Shown here: in pieces, positions 1 through 6,442 of the stretch | Layout: every line of letters starts with the position of its first letter | Numbering within the stretch: the first letter of the stretch is position 1 | Origin: an uncultured Fibrobacter sp. | GTDB lineage: Bacteria > Fibrobacterota > Fibrobacteria > Fibrobacterales > Fibrobacteraceae | Assembly (NCBI RefSeq): GCF_937877005.1 | Contig: NZ_CALEFV010000305.1 | Span: 1 to 14,587, forward strand | Direction of reading: 5' to 3' | DNA: 14,587 nt | Translations under genes and position numbers: made by a program | Notes under the pieces: generated by a model | Database searches by the model: none | Seen by the model: the letters and a program-made list of their open reading frames with translations, nothing else | What the model was told of the DNA's origin: nothing

Positions 1-21
1 CTTGTTCCGGGATCGCCTTTA

Positions 22-56
22 GCAAAAAGGGACCGCAGCGATGCGGCCCTTTTTGC
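22..56. terminator. Bidirectional Rho-independent terminator
   Basis: A 10-bp arm (22-31, gcaaaaaggg) pairs with 47-56. After a one-base bulge (A32), a second 5-bp stem follows (33-37 with 42-46), closed by a GCGA tetraloop of the GNRA type. The arm gives a T-run when read on either strand. It can therefore end an upstream forward gene and also the reverse gene that stops at 97. One forward frame ends in TAG at 20-22 directly before the hairpin, which fits the last codons of an upstream gene, but too little is visible to call that gene. Confidence 0.85.
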
Positions 57-96
57 GTAGTATAACGATTCTGCTTATTGCTGTCGAGAACAATTC

Positions 97-315
97 TCAT
101 ACTGCTTTATAGGGAGTTCGCAAGTGTTCGCATAAGACAGCTTCGTTCTTTTTATTGTCCCATTTGCCGGAATCCCAAAGATCGTCCATGTCTTTTTCAA
201 CCCTCTTGGCAAAGACATCCATCAGGGCAACACGAATTTCTTCCAAAGACTCAGAATCCTTGGCGAAAGAGAACATCTTTAGAAGATGTAGCTGTGTCGG
301 GTTCAGAACTTCCAT
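97..315 (-). CDS. Small conserved protein, antitoxin-like (orphan in this window)
   Basis: This 72-residue, mostly helical, charged protein begins MEVLNPTQLHLLKMFSFAKD and carries a WDSGKWDNKKNEAVLCEHLR segment near its end. The NPTQLHLLKMFS opening and the 'LWD.G.WDNEK' tail recall a family of small proteins in Bacteroidetes and Fibrobacter that often sit beside PIN-domain toxin genes; I recall this and have not searched it. The start at 315 is chosen because an AGGGAGG ribosome-binding site lies five bases upstream. Longer forms beginning at 330 or 339 would place that site inside the coding region. No toxin gene is adjacent on either side here. The gene probably ends at the hairpin at 22-56. 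It could instead be a stand-alone hypothetical protein. Confidence 0.72.
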   Translation of the reverse strand: MEVLNPTQLHLLKMFSFAKDSESLEEIRVALMDVFAKRVEKDMDDLWDSGKWDNKKNEAVLCEHLRTPYKAV

Positions 316-330
316 ATAAACCTCCCTCAT

Positions 331-360
331 AATATACATTATTCAAAATTGATATGCCAA
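331..360 (-). promoter_or_regulatory. Possible promoter of the small reverse gene
   Basis: On the reverse strand TTGGCA (355-360) and TATATT (331-336) are separated by 18 bases, close to sigma70 consensus elements. The predicted transcript start would fall almost on the ribosome-binding site, leaving a very short leader, which weakens the call. Confidence 0.35.
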
Positions 361-426
361 CCCAATTCGCCTTGAAACTCCTGTTTTGGTGAAAAAAATA
401 AAAAGCGAATCATACAGGCGTTAAAT

Positions 427-471
427 AAAAGGGCTGCTTGATTATCTGTATTCATTGAAATGCGGCCCTTT
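427..471. other. Long-loop inverted repeat in the divergent intergenic region
   Basis: AAAAGGGC (427-434) is complementary to GCCCTTTT (464-471), with about 29 bases between the arms. The right arm with its flank (tgcggcccttttt) matches the right arm of the terminator at 42-54. It could be a terminator with an enlarged loop, or a remnant of one into which promoter sequence has been built. The gap 316-510 otherwise holds only promoter-like sequence. Confidence 0.4.
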
Positions 472-480
472 TTCTATATT
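455..480 (+). promoter_or_regulatory. Candidate promoter of the amino-acid importer genes
   Basis: TATATT at 475-480 is a good -10 box placed about 30 bases before the start codon, giving a leader of roughly 24 bases that contains the AAAGAGGA ribosome-binding site. The -35 element is ambiguous: TTGAAA (455-460) has only a 14-base spacer, while TTCATT (451-456) has 18. Confidence 0.45.
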
Positions 481-510
481 TCTCTTGTAAATCAAAAAGA
501 GGACTTCAAG

Positions 511-1302
511 ATGAAAAAGCTTTTAGCGATGTTTGCGGCGGTTGCGTGTGCCGCGGTTCTTTCTGCCTGCAACGACCAGAAGGCGGAATCCAAGACTCAG
601 GCCGATGAATCCCTGAACAAGGTGAAGGCGGCGGGCGAGTTCGTGCTCGGTCTCGACGATTCTTTTCCGCCGATGGGTTTCCGCGACAAGGACAACAACA
701 TCGTGGGTTTCGATATCGACCTCGCCACCGAAGTTTGTGCGCGCCTGGGCGTGAAGCTCAAGACGCAGCCGATTTCCTGGGACGCGAAGGAGCAGGAACT
801 GAACACCGGCAAGATTGACTGCATCTGGAACGGCATGAGCGTGGACAGCGCCCGTGCAAAGGCGATGAACCTGAGCGACCCGTATCTCAAGAACCGCATG
901 ATTTTCACGGTGAAGGATAAGGCTCTTGTAAATCTCGCTGCCCTCGTCGGCAAGAAGATTGCCGTGCAGAACGGTTCTACCGCCCAGAAGCTTTTGGATG
1001 CCTCCGAAGCGGGCAAGGCTGCCAAGGAAATCGTCCCGTTTGATGACAACCAGACGGCGCTCATGGATTTGGACAAGGGCGGTGTTGACGCCGTGTTCCT
1101 GGACGAAATCGTGGCCAAGTACTGGATAGTGACGAACGCGAAGGACTACACGGTGCTCAAGGAAGGCCTTTCCGACGAAGTCTATGCCGTGGGTTTCCGC
1201 AAAAAAGACCAGGCCCTGCGTGATGCCGTGAATTCCACCTTGGCTGCCATGAAGGCCGACGGCAAGTTCGACGAAATCTCTGCCAAGTGGTTCGGAAAAT
1301 AG
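511..1302 (+). CDS. Amino-acid ABC transporter substrate-binding lipoprotein
   Basis: This 263-residue protein belongs to the bacterial extracellular solute-binding family 3 (HisJ/GlnH/FliY type). It captures a polar amino acid outside the inner membrane and delivers it to the permease encoded next. The N-terminus is a lipoprotein signal, MKKLLAMFAAVACAAVLSAC, with Cys20 in an LSAC lipobox. The mature part shows family hallmarks: DDSFPPMGFRDKDNNIVGFD near residue 50, the D-A-K-E-Q-E-L-N-T-G-K-I-D segment near 95, and K-K-I-A-V-Q-N-G-S-T near 150. The start at 511 is chosen over an in-frame ATG at 460 because it has an AAAGAGGA ribosome-binding site and gives a clean signal peptide. The length is normal for the family. 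The ligand cannot be fixed from sequence; cystine, glutamine or arginine are all possible. Confidence 0.92.
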   Translation: MKKLLAMFAAVACAAVLSACNDQKAESKTQADESLNKVKAAGEFVLGLDDSFPPMGFRDKDNNIVGFDIDLATEVCARLGVKLKTQPISWDAKEQELNTGKIDCIWNGMSVDSARAKAMNLSDPYLKNRMIFTVKDKALVNLAALVGKKIAVQNGSTAQKLLDASEAGKAAKEIVPFDDNQTALMDLDKGGVDAVFLDEIVAKYWIVTNAKDYTVLKEGLSDEVYAVGFRKKDQALRDAVNSTLAAMKADGKFDEISAKWFGK

Positions 1303-1362
1303 GTATGGGCTCGCTCCCTGCGGGAGCTTTGAGGTATGAGCTCAGCGCAGTGCGCTTCTGAG
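1301..1362 (+). repeat. Tandem intercistronic repeat with hairpins
   Basis: Two related units of about 30 bases follow the binding-protein gene. Each opens with AGGTATGRGCTC (1301 and 1332) and ends in a TTTG or TTCTG run before the next AGG. The first contains a perfect hairpin, GCTCCC-TGC-GGGAGC (1313-1327). The second has CTCAG (1341-1345) complementary to CTGAG (1358-1362), with a GC-rich palindrome inside. Neither is followed by a real T-tract, so these look like mRNA-stabilising or attenuating structures of the REP kind, not full terminators. The position, between an abundant binding protein and its permease, fits differential expression. Confidence 0.55.
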
Positions 1363-1369
1363 GTTATTC

Positions 1370-2029
1370 ATGTCGGAACTATCAACGCTTTTGCCCATTC
1401 TCTGGGGCGGCTTCTGCACGACGCTCGCCATTTTCGGGCTTACGCTCCTGTTCTCGATTCCGCTGGGTCTGCTCATTGCGGTCCTCAAGATGAGCAAGTG
1501 GCGCGTGGTGCGTTACCCGGTGTCGTTCTACATCTCGGTGATGCGCGGTACCCCATTGCTGCTCCAGATTGTGGCGATTTATTTCGGCTCCTACTACCTG
1601 AGCGAATATGCGGGCGTGGATTTTTCGTTTGACCGCTTCCCGGCGGTGATTGTGGCGTTTTCGATAAACTATGCGGCCTACTTTGCCGAGATTTTCCGCG
1701 GGGGCATACAGTCCATACCCAAGGGGCAGTACGAGGCGGCTTACATGCTGGGCATGACCCGCACGCAGACGTTCTTCCGTATTATCCTCCCGCAGGTGGT
1801 GAAGCGCGTGGTACCCGCGAGCGCCAACGAAGTCATCACCCTGGTGAAGGACACCTCCCTTGCGCAGGTAATTGCGGTGACGGAACTTTTTGCGCTGGCC
1901 AAGAAACAGCAGGCTGCCTATGCGAGCATTTACCCGCTGTTCGTGGCGGGCGTGTTCTACTATGTGGCGAACCTTTTGCTGAGCGTGCTTTTTGCCTACG
2001 TGGAACGCAAGCTCAATTACTATAAGTGA
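1370..2029 (+). CDS. Amino-acid ABC transporter permease (HisMQ type)
   Basis: This 219-residue integral membrane protein forms the channel of the importer, normally as a dimer. Hydrophobic segments are evident at about residues 8-40, 52-80, 85-108 and 180-215. The ATPase-docking EAA loop begins at Glu122 (EAAYMLGMTRTQTFFRIILP) and continues to the conserved N-E-V-I-T-L-V-K-D-T-S-L-A run typical of the His/Glu/Gln/Arg permease family. The start has a GAGG ribosome-binding site six bases upstream. A single permease gene is usual when the protein homodimerises. It lies 67 bases after the binding-protein gene, separated from it by a hairpin repeat, and 8 bases before the ATPase gene. Confidence 0.93.
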   Translation: MSELSTLLPILWGGFCTTLAIFGLTLLFSIPLGLLIAVLKMSKWRVVRYPVSFYISVMRGTPLLLQIVAIYFGSYYLSEYAGVDFSFDRFPAVIVAFSINYAAYFAEIFRGGIQSIPKGQYEAAYMLGMTRTQTFFRIILPQVVKRVVPASANEVITLVKDTSLAQVIAVTELFALAKKQQAAYASIYPLFVAGVFYYVANLLLSVLFAYVERKLNYYK

Positions 2030-2037
2030 GGCGTGGA

Positions 2038-2847
2038 ATGGAAAACGTGAATGAATCTGCGCCGATCCTCAAGGTAGAACACGTCAAGAAGTCCTTTGGC
2101 GACTTGCATGTGCTCAAGGATATCTCTTTTGACCTGAAGGCGGGCGAGGTGCTCTCGATTATCGGACCCAGCGGTTCCGGCAAGAGTACGCTGTTGCGTT
2201 GCCTTACCCAGCTCGAAACGGTTGATGGCGGCCTGGTGCAGGTCGACGGCAAGGACATGGTGGTGCCTGGCGCTTCGGCGAAGGGACCTTTAGGCTCTGG
2301 ACCGGCGGTCAAGTATGCGCCGGCGAAAACGCTCCGCGATATTCGACTTTCTACGGGGCTCGTGTTCCAGAACTTCAACCTGTTCCCGCACTTGACGGTG
2401 CTTCAGAATATCTGCCTCGCTCCGGTGCGTGTGCTGGGGGACGAACGCAAGGATGCCCGCGCTATGGGGCGGTTCTTGCTCAAGCGCATGGGCCTTGAAG
2501 GCAAGGAAAACGCTTACCCCTGCGAGCTCAGCGGTGGCCAACAGCAGCGCGTGTCCATTGCCCGCGCTCTCGCGATGAACCCGAAGATTCTTTTCTTTGA
2601 CGAACCCACCTCTGCGCTGGACCCGGAACTCACCGGCGAAGTGCTCAAGATTATCAAGAAACTTGCCGAAGACAAGATGACCATGGTCATCGTGACTCAC
2701 GAGATGGCTTTTGCCCGCGACGTGGCCGACAAAGTCATCTTCATGGATGGCGGCGTCATCGTGGAGCAGGGAACCCCCGACCACGTGTTCCACGAATCGG
2801 GCAACGAGCGCCTGGCGCAGTTCTTGTCCAGGTTCACAAATACTTGA
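2038..2847 (+). CDS. Amino-acid ABC transporter ATPase (GlnQ/HisP type)
   Basis: This 269-residue cytoplasmic ATPase powers the importer. Motifs run in order: Walker A GPSGSGKST (43-51), Q-loop VFQNFNLFPHLTV (Gln111), signature LSGGQQQR (164-171), Walker B ILFFDEP (184-190), and H-loop VTHEMAFA (His221). All key residues are present. ATG 2038 is preferred over GTG 2026 because GAGG at 2028-2031 lies six bases upstream; that ribosome-binding site overlaps the permease stop codon, suggesting translational coupling. Compared with GlnQ and HisP, about 20 extra residues rich in Gly, Pro, Ala and Lys sit between the first beta-strand region and the Q-loop (about 77-98). No clear terminator is visible in the 73 bases downstream. 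Confidence 0.95.
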   Translation: MENVNESAPILKVEHVKKSFGDLHVLKDISFDLKAGEVLSIIGPSGSGKSTLLRCLTQLETVDGGLVQVDGKDMVVPGASAKGPLGSGPAVKYAPAKTLRDIRLSTGLVFQNFNLFPHLTVLQNICLAPVRVLGDERKDARAMGRFLLKRMGLEGKENAYPCELSGGQQQRVSIARALAMNPKILFFDEPTSALDPELTGEVLKIIKKLAEDKMTMVIVTHEMAFARDVADKVIFMDGGVIVEQGTPDHVFHESGNERLAQFLSRFTNT

Positions 2848-2920
2848 TTTTTGATTCCGGGGCTGTTGTCGGCGACATTTATACCGCTACTTTTTTTATT
2901 TTAAGAAAAGTGAGGTTGTT

Positions 2921-3664
2921 GTGAACAGAATCCTGAAATTCCTGTTTTCGCTAGCTATGGCCCTGTTCTTTGCGGCCTGCAGCGATTCCTCCAGTTCTTC
3001 TAGTGACGAAGACCAGGTGCTGCTCAGCACCACCGTCAAGAAAGACGGTATCGACATGCTGAGCTTTGGTAGCCTGAATCTGAACGTGACGGCGGATTCG
3101 TTCCTTGCGGTATTTGAACTGGGGGACATTGTGACGGTGATGGTGGACGGTTACGACACCCTGGAAGTTCCCGTTGTGCCGGACTACGATGTCGTTTCTC
3201 CCGGGGAACTGTTGCTGCGTGTGGTGTCGGGAAAGCCCCATGTGACTCTGGGCATCAACTTTGGTCAACTTGCCGTAGCTCTTGGCATTGCAGAAAACGC
3301 CCCCGAGGGTTCGGAATACCCCTACCGGCTGAAAGACGTCAAGTTGCCAATCGAGGTGAACATTGCCCTGAAAGACAAGGGCGGCTTCAAGGAAAACCTT
3401 GAAATGCTGGAATACCAGAACTACGGGCTGGACATGGAGAATTACCCGGACCTGTCCGTGGCGGATTTTGCCAACTTTAGGGAAATCACCACCACGGGAA
3501 TGGGGGATGGCGTGCTGGAAGCCGAAGATTTCGAAAATGTTGACCTGGTCAAGGCCACGGAACAGTACCTGGAAAAGCTGGGACTGTCCCAAAATGAAAT
3601 TGCGGACCTGAAGGAGCGCCTGGCGGGAGATAGATTCTTATCAAAAGCTATATTTGAAATGTAA
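2921..3664 (+). CDS. Phosphatase-family-like lipoprotein lacking its catalytic core (in-frame internal deletion)
   Basis: This 247-residue protein begins at GTG, with GAGG five bases upstream. It has a lipoprotein signal ending FFAAC (Cys20) and a Ser/Asp/Glu-rich linker. Residues about 35-165 resemble the N-terminal beta domain that, as I recall, precedes a Y_phosphatase3-type tyrosine phosphatase domain in some secreted proteins of gut bacteria. Residues 176-199 (YPDLSVADFANFREITTTGM then GDGVL) match the entry to that phosphatase domain, which normally continues into YRS and later an HCxxGxxR loop. Here the sequence jumps at about residues 199-202 to a tail (ATEQYLEKLGLSQNEIADLK) resembling the extreme C-terminus of the same family. 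About 200 residues, including any catalytic Cys, appear to be missing, yet the frame is intact. It is probably not an enzyme; a binding role or decay are both possible. The family assignment is from memory of the pattern. Confidence 0.62.
   Translation: MNRILKFLFSLAMALFFAACSDSSSSSSDEDQVLLSTTVKKDGIDMLSFGSLNLNVTADSFLAVFELGDIVTVMVDGYDTLEVPVVPDYDVVSPGELLLRVVSGKPHVTLGINFGQLAVALGIAENAPEGSEYPYRLKDVKLPIEVNIALKDKGGFKENLEMLEYQNYGLDMENYPDLSVADFANFREITTTGMGDGVLEAEDFENVDLVKATEQYLEKLGLSQNEIADLKERLAGDRFLSKAIFEM
3649..3654 (+). promoter_or_regulatory. Possible -10 box for mscS inside the preceding gene
   Basis: TATATT lies 11 bases before the mscS ATG, within the last codons of the lipoprotein gene. No convincing -35 element or ribosome-binding site accompanies it. 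If used, the transcript would have a leader of only a few bases. Confidence 0.22.
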
Positions 3665-3665
3665 T

Positions 3666-4496
3666 ATGGATTCTATCAAACTTTTTTTTCAAAACGCCAT
3701 TCAAGGATTTTTTGATCATTCAATGCTTCAGCGCTTGCTGTTGAGCCTGCTTTTGCTGGGAAATGCAAAACTCCTATTGGTTTTTCTAAAGTTTACTATA
3801 AATCATGCGGAAAACCGTGGATTGGACTCTTCGGCGAAACCTCTTGTATATTCGTTATTTTCCTACGGCATATACACGATTACTTTGTTGTTAGTGCTCC
3901 ATGTTCTGGGGGTCAATACGGCAGGAATTGTCGCTTTGGTCGGTGCGGCGAGCTTGGCTGTTGGACTCGCCCTTAAGGATGCTCTTTCCAATATTGCTTC
4001 AGGATTGTTGCTTTTGTTCCTACGTCCGTTCAAGGCGGGGGATTACATTGAGTGCGGAAACATTAAGGGCAACATTATTGGAATTGGGCTATTCAATACG
4101 ACTTTCCGAACGGTAGATGGACTTTTTATCTCGGCACCGAATACATCCTTGTGGGGGCAGCCCATTGTCAATTACAGCAAGAACACGCTCCGTAGACTTG
4201 AAATAACGATCGGCATCGATTATGGGGATTCTCCCGAAAAGGCGCTGGATGTCATGCGCGATGTCGTTGCATCCGAACCTCTCTTTATGCGTAAGCCCGA
4301 ACCCCAGTTCTTCGTTTCGTCGCTGGAGGATAGTTCCATAAATGTGACATTCCGGGCCTGGGCCCGTACGCAGGATTATTTTACCCTGCGTTGGAAGTAT
4401 ACAGCCGAAATGCGCAAGCGTTTTGCAGAAGAAAACATAACGATTCCGTTCCCACAGCGTACAATACATGTCGTAAACAGCGATATTCGCGTTTAG
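3666..4496 (+). CDS. mscS: Small-conductance mechanosensitive channel, MscS family
   Basis: This 276-residue inner-membrane channel is close in length to E. coli MscS (286). MscS channels are heptamers that open under membrane tension and release solutes during hypo-osmotic shock. Three transmembrane stretches are seen; the third and pore-lining one begins near Val83 (VNTAGIVALVGAASLAVGLA) and shows the Gly/Ala packing pattern of TM3, followed by LKDALSNIASGLLLLFLRPF and GDYIECG at the start of the beta domain. The C-terminal alpha/beta domain ends in IPFPQRTIHV, also characteristic. The ATG at 3666 is one base past the lipoprotein stop. No clear ribosome-binding site is seen, so coupling to the upstream gene or a very short leader is likely. 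The first 350 bases are more AT-rich than the flanking genes. Confidence 0.93.
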   Translation: MDSIKLFFQNAIQGFFDHSMLQRLLLSLLLLGNAKLLLVFLKFTINHAENRGLDSSAKPLVYSLFSYGIYTITLLLVLHVLGVNTAGIVALVGAASLAVGLALKDALSNIASGLLLLFLRPFKAGDYIECGNIKGNIIGIGLFNTTFRTVDGLFISAPNTSLWGQPIVNYSKNTLRRLEITIGIDYGDSPEKALDVMRDVVASEPLFMRKPEPQFFVSSLEDSSINVTFRAWARTQDYFTLRWKYTAEMRKRFAEENITIPFPQRTIHVVNSDIRV

Positions 4497-4508
4497 ATTA
4501 GAAAAAAA

Positions 4509-4535
4509 AGGCTCTAGCTTGCTTGTTTTTTCCCT
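4509..4535 (+). terminator. Weak terminator after mscS
   Basis: AGGC-TCTA-GCTT (4509-4520) can form a 4-bp hairpin flanked by eight A on the left and by TTGCTTGTTTTTT on the right. The A and T runs could extend the stem. It is weak and may allow read-through into mglA. The 78-base gap 4497-4574 shows no convincing -35/-10 pair of its own. Confidence 0.3.
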
Positions 4536-4574
4536 TTTTTATTAGATTTGTTAGAGATATATCAAGGATGTATA

Positions 4575-5528
4575 ATGTCTTCGATAAATTTTGCGACAAG
4601 AGAAATTAGTTGTAAGGTTGTTTATTATGGGCCTGGTCTTAGTGGAAAGACGACCAACTTGCAGGTCATCCACCAGAAAATGCCCCAGGACAAACGTACC
4701 GACATGGTGTCCCTCGCGACTGAGGGTGACCGTACGCTCTTTTTTGACTTTTTACCCCTAAATCTTGGTGACATCAAGGGGTTCAAGACGAGGTTCCAGC
4801 TCTATACGGTTCCTGGTCAGGTTTATTACAATAGTACCCGTAAACTCGTTCTTCGTGGTGTAGATGGTATCGTTTTTGTAGCGGACTCCCAGAGGTCCCG
4901 CCAGGCTGAAAATATTGAAAGTCTGCAGAACCTGCGTCAGAACCTGCAGGATTACGGCATGGATTTGGATGATATGCCCTTTGTTCTGCAGTATAACAAG
5001 CGTGACATGGATAATGTTTTCACGCTCGACGAACTGAATGCGGAACTCAATCCACGCAATGTTCCCTTTTTCCCGGCGACGGCTCACAATGGTAAAGGCG
5101 TTGTGACGACATTGAAGACAATCGCCATGCTTGTGATTGAAAAGTTCAATGTGAAGCAGGGCTTCTTGCGTCAGGCCGCGGCGAATGCCAACAATACGGG
5201 AGTCCATGATGTGTCGCTGACCAAGGAAGGAGTTTCTGTTCGTGAAACGCAGCCCCAGAATCAGCCGACTCAGGCCGCCAATACGGCATCTCCGTTCCGT
5301 ATGCCTTCTTTTGCGGCAAAGCCGCCTGCAGCGGGTACATCTCCTGCGCAACCTACGACTGCCGGGGCCGGTCTGTTCCAGAAGGGAGCCACATCCTCGC
5401 CCTTTGGTCGTCCCCGTGTGGCGACGACGGTTCCGCGTATGCCAACATTTGGACGCGAAGTGGCGAAGCCGAACAACGATGCGGATGATGAAATTGAATT
5501 GCGTCCGTATGTTCCAAAAAAGAAATAA
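4575..5528 (+). CDS. mglA: MglA-like polarity GTPase with long C-terminal extension
   Basis: This 317-residue Ras-like GTPase closely resembles Myxococcus MglA over residues 1-192. P-loop GPGLSGKTTN (19-28), intrinsic Arg53 (TEGDRTLFF), Thr78 and catalytic Gln82 in LYTVPGQVYYN, and NKRD (141-144) for guanine recognition are all present at the same positions as in MglA. MglA-GTP marks a cell pole and recruits machinery for motility or polarity. Residues 193-317 are an extra tail of about 125 residues rich in Pro, Ala, Gln and Thr, ending RPYVPKKK. It looks disordered and is absent from Myxococcus MglA (195 residues). AAGGA six bases before ATG 4575 fixes the start. This is the first gene of a five-gene cluster, and the next gene encodes its expected GAP. 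Confidence 0.93.
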   Translation: MSSINFATREISCKVVYYGPGLSGKTTNLQVIHQKMPQDKRTDMVSLATEGDRTLFFDFLPLNLGDIKGFKTRFQLYTVPGQVYYNSTRKLVLRGVDGIVFVADSQRSRQAENIESLQNLRQNLQDYGMDLDDMPFVLQYNKRDMDNVFTLDELNAELNPRNVPFFPATAHNGKGVVTTLKTIAMLVIEKFNVKQGFLRQAAANANNTGVHDVSLTKEGVSVRETQPQNQPTQAANTASPFRMPSFAAKPPAAGTSPAQPTTAGAGLFQKGATSSPFGRPRVATTVPRMPTFGREVAKPNNDADDEIELRPYVPKKK

Positions 5529-5546
5529 TTCATTTGGAGTTCCCTA

Positions 5547-5966
5547 ATGAGTGATTTTGCAATTTATTCAGATGATGCCGAAAAGGTTCGCCGATTGATG
5601 TCCGCTTACCAGGCGAGCGTCAAGGCTGAATATATCGTGCTTTGCCACCGCGATGGATCCATCATTGCTGAGGTTGGCTCTTTGGGTATCGATGCGACTC
5701 CGCTCGCCGTGTTGAGTACGGCCTCTTTCGACTCCGCTCGTCAGGTAGGCATGATGCTTGGAGGCGAAAATTTCCAGTCGGTGTCTTACTCCGGCGAAAA
5801 TCGATCCATCTATATTGCTCCGGTGGATCAGGCTCTGTTGTTGGTCCAGATTTTCCCGGGCTCCAGATTGCCGAACCGTATTGACGATTTCAATCGTCTG
5901 CTTGTCGAAAAATTGGTGGACGCTGTTCCTGCCTTTACGCAGAACACGAGCCGTCTAGTCCGATAG
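5547..5966 (+). CDS. mglB: MglB-like roadblock/LC7 protein
   Basis: This 139-residue protein has the roadblock/LC7 fold pattern: an N-terminal helix (AEKVRRLMSAYQASVKAEYI), the strand-turn VLCHRDGSIIAEVG, a central helix (LAVLSTASFDSARQVGMMLG), the strand IYIAPVDQALLLVQIF, and a C-terminal helix (FNRLLVEKLVDAVPAF). MglB proteins dimerise and act as GTPase-activating proteins and, by some accounts, exchange regulators of MglA, helping set its polar location. The gene starts 18 bases after mglA with a GGAG ribosome-binding site, and co-transcription is very likely. Roadblock proteins are divergent, so the name rests on the fold and on the mglA neighbour. Confidence 0.9.
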   Translation: MSDFAIYSDDAEKVRRLMSAYQASVKAEYIVLCHRDGSIIAEVGSLGIDATPLAVLSTASFDSARQVGMMLGGENFQSVSYSGENRSIYIAPVDQALLLVQIFPGSRLPNRIDDFNRLLVEKLVDAVPAFTQNTSRLVR

Positions 5967-5975
5967 GAACTTGTC

Positions 5976-6437
5976 GTGGCAAAAATTCCGCCACTTAGAA
6001 ACCTTCGTAAAACGACAATCGTGGTGATTGCCGTTTTTTTAGGATTCTTGATACATCGACTAGTATCGGTCTACATGGGAGATGTCAAAATTCGCGAGAC
6101 AGCCGAAGCGGAACTCTCACTTGCGCGCAGTGTGGTCTGTAGTCATATTGTTAACGGAACTCCGTTCGGTGTCGATAGCGTTTTTGAGGAAGGAACCCGA
6201 CTGTATCATTACTCTACGGTCTCGTCTGCGTTGCAGTTGGGGGATGATTCTCTGATGCATATCTGGTTCAACGGAGCCGATACCGTTCAGAAGACGGTGT
6301 GCAACATGACGCAGGATGTCTGCCTTACGACTATTGTTCCGTCTTTGTTGAAGGCGGGGGAGTGGAGTGTAGATCTGGTTGCGGGCCGTCGACTGTTATC
6401 TACAAGACAGTTTGTTGTTGAACCTAGTGATAGGTAG
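5976..6437 (+). CDS. Membrane-anchored DUF2914-like protein
   Basis: This 153-residue protein starts at GTG, nine bases after mglB, with TAGGAAC upstream. A basic N-terminus (KIPPLRNLRKT) leads into one transmembrane helix (about 13-31), which should place the rest in the periplasm. Residues 53-148 follow the DUF2914 pattern: an early Arg/Val/Cys strand, HIWF at 95-98, a central strand with C109 and C116, then GEWSVDLVAGRRLLSTRQF at 128-146, matching the usual G-W-x-V-x-V and L-x-x-x-F-x-V ending. Cys109 and Cys116 could form a periplasmic disulfide; Cys55 is a third cysteine. The biochemical role of DUF2914 is unknown. Its position between the GTPase module and two outer-membrane proteins suggests a link across the periplasm; this is inference. 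Confidence 0.72.
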   Translation: MAKIPPLRNLRKTTIVVIAVFLGFLIHRLVSVYMGDVKIRETAEAELSLARSVVCSHIVNGTPFGVDSVFEEGTRLYHYSTVSSALQLGDDSLMHIWFNGADTVQKTVCNMTQDVCLTTIVPSLLKAGEWSVDLVAGRRLLSTRQFVVEPSDR

Positions 6438-6442
6438 CCGCG

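Noticed and set aside
1336..1632. A 98-codon forward frame overlapping the permease start
   Set aside because: It is out of frame with the well-supported permease and shows no family features.
2290..2793. A 167-codon reverse frame opposite the ABC ATPase gene, and similar shadows at 597-1118 and 8225-8683
   Set aside because: Each lies opposite a gene with intact family motifs, shows His/Arg-rich or Ser/Arg-rich composition of antisense frames, and lacks a ribosome-binding site.
2921..3664. A disrupted gene with a frameshift
   Set aside because: The frame is open from lipobox to stop, with normal codon use on both sides of the junction. The change looks like an in-frame deletion, not a frameshift.
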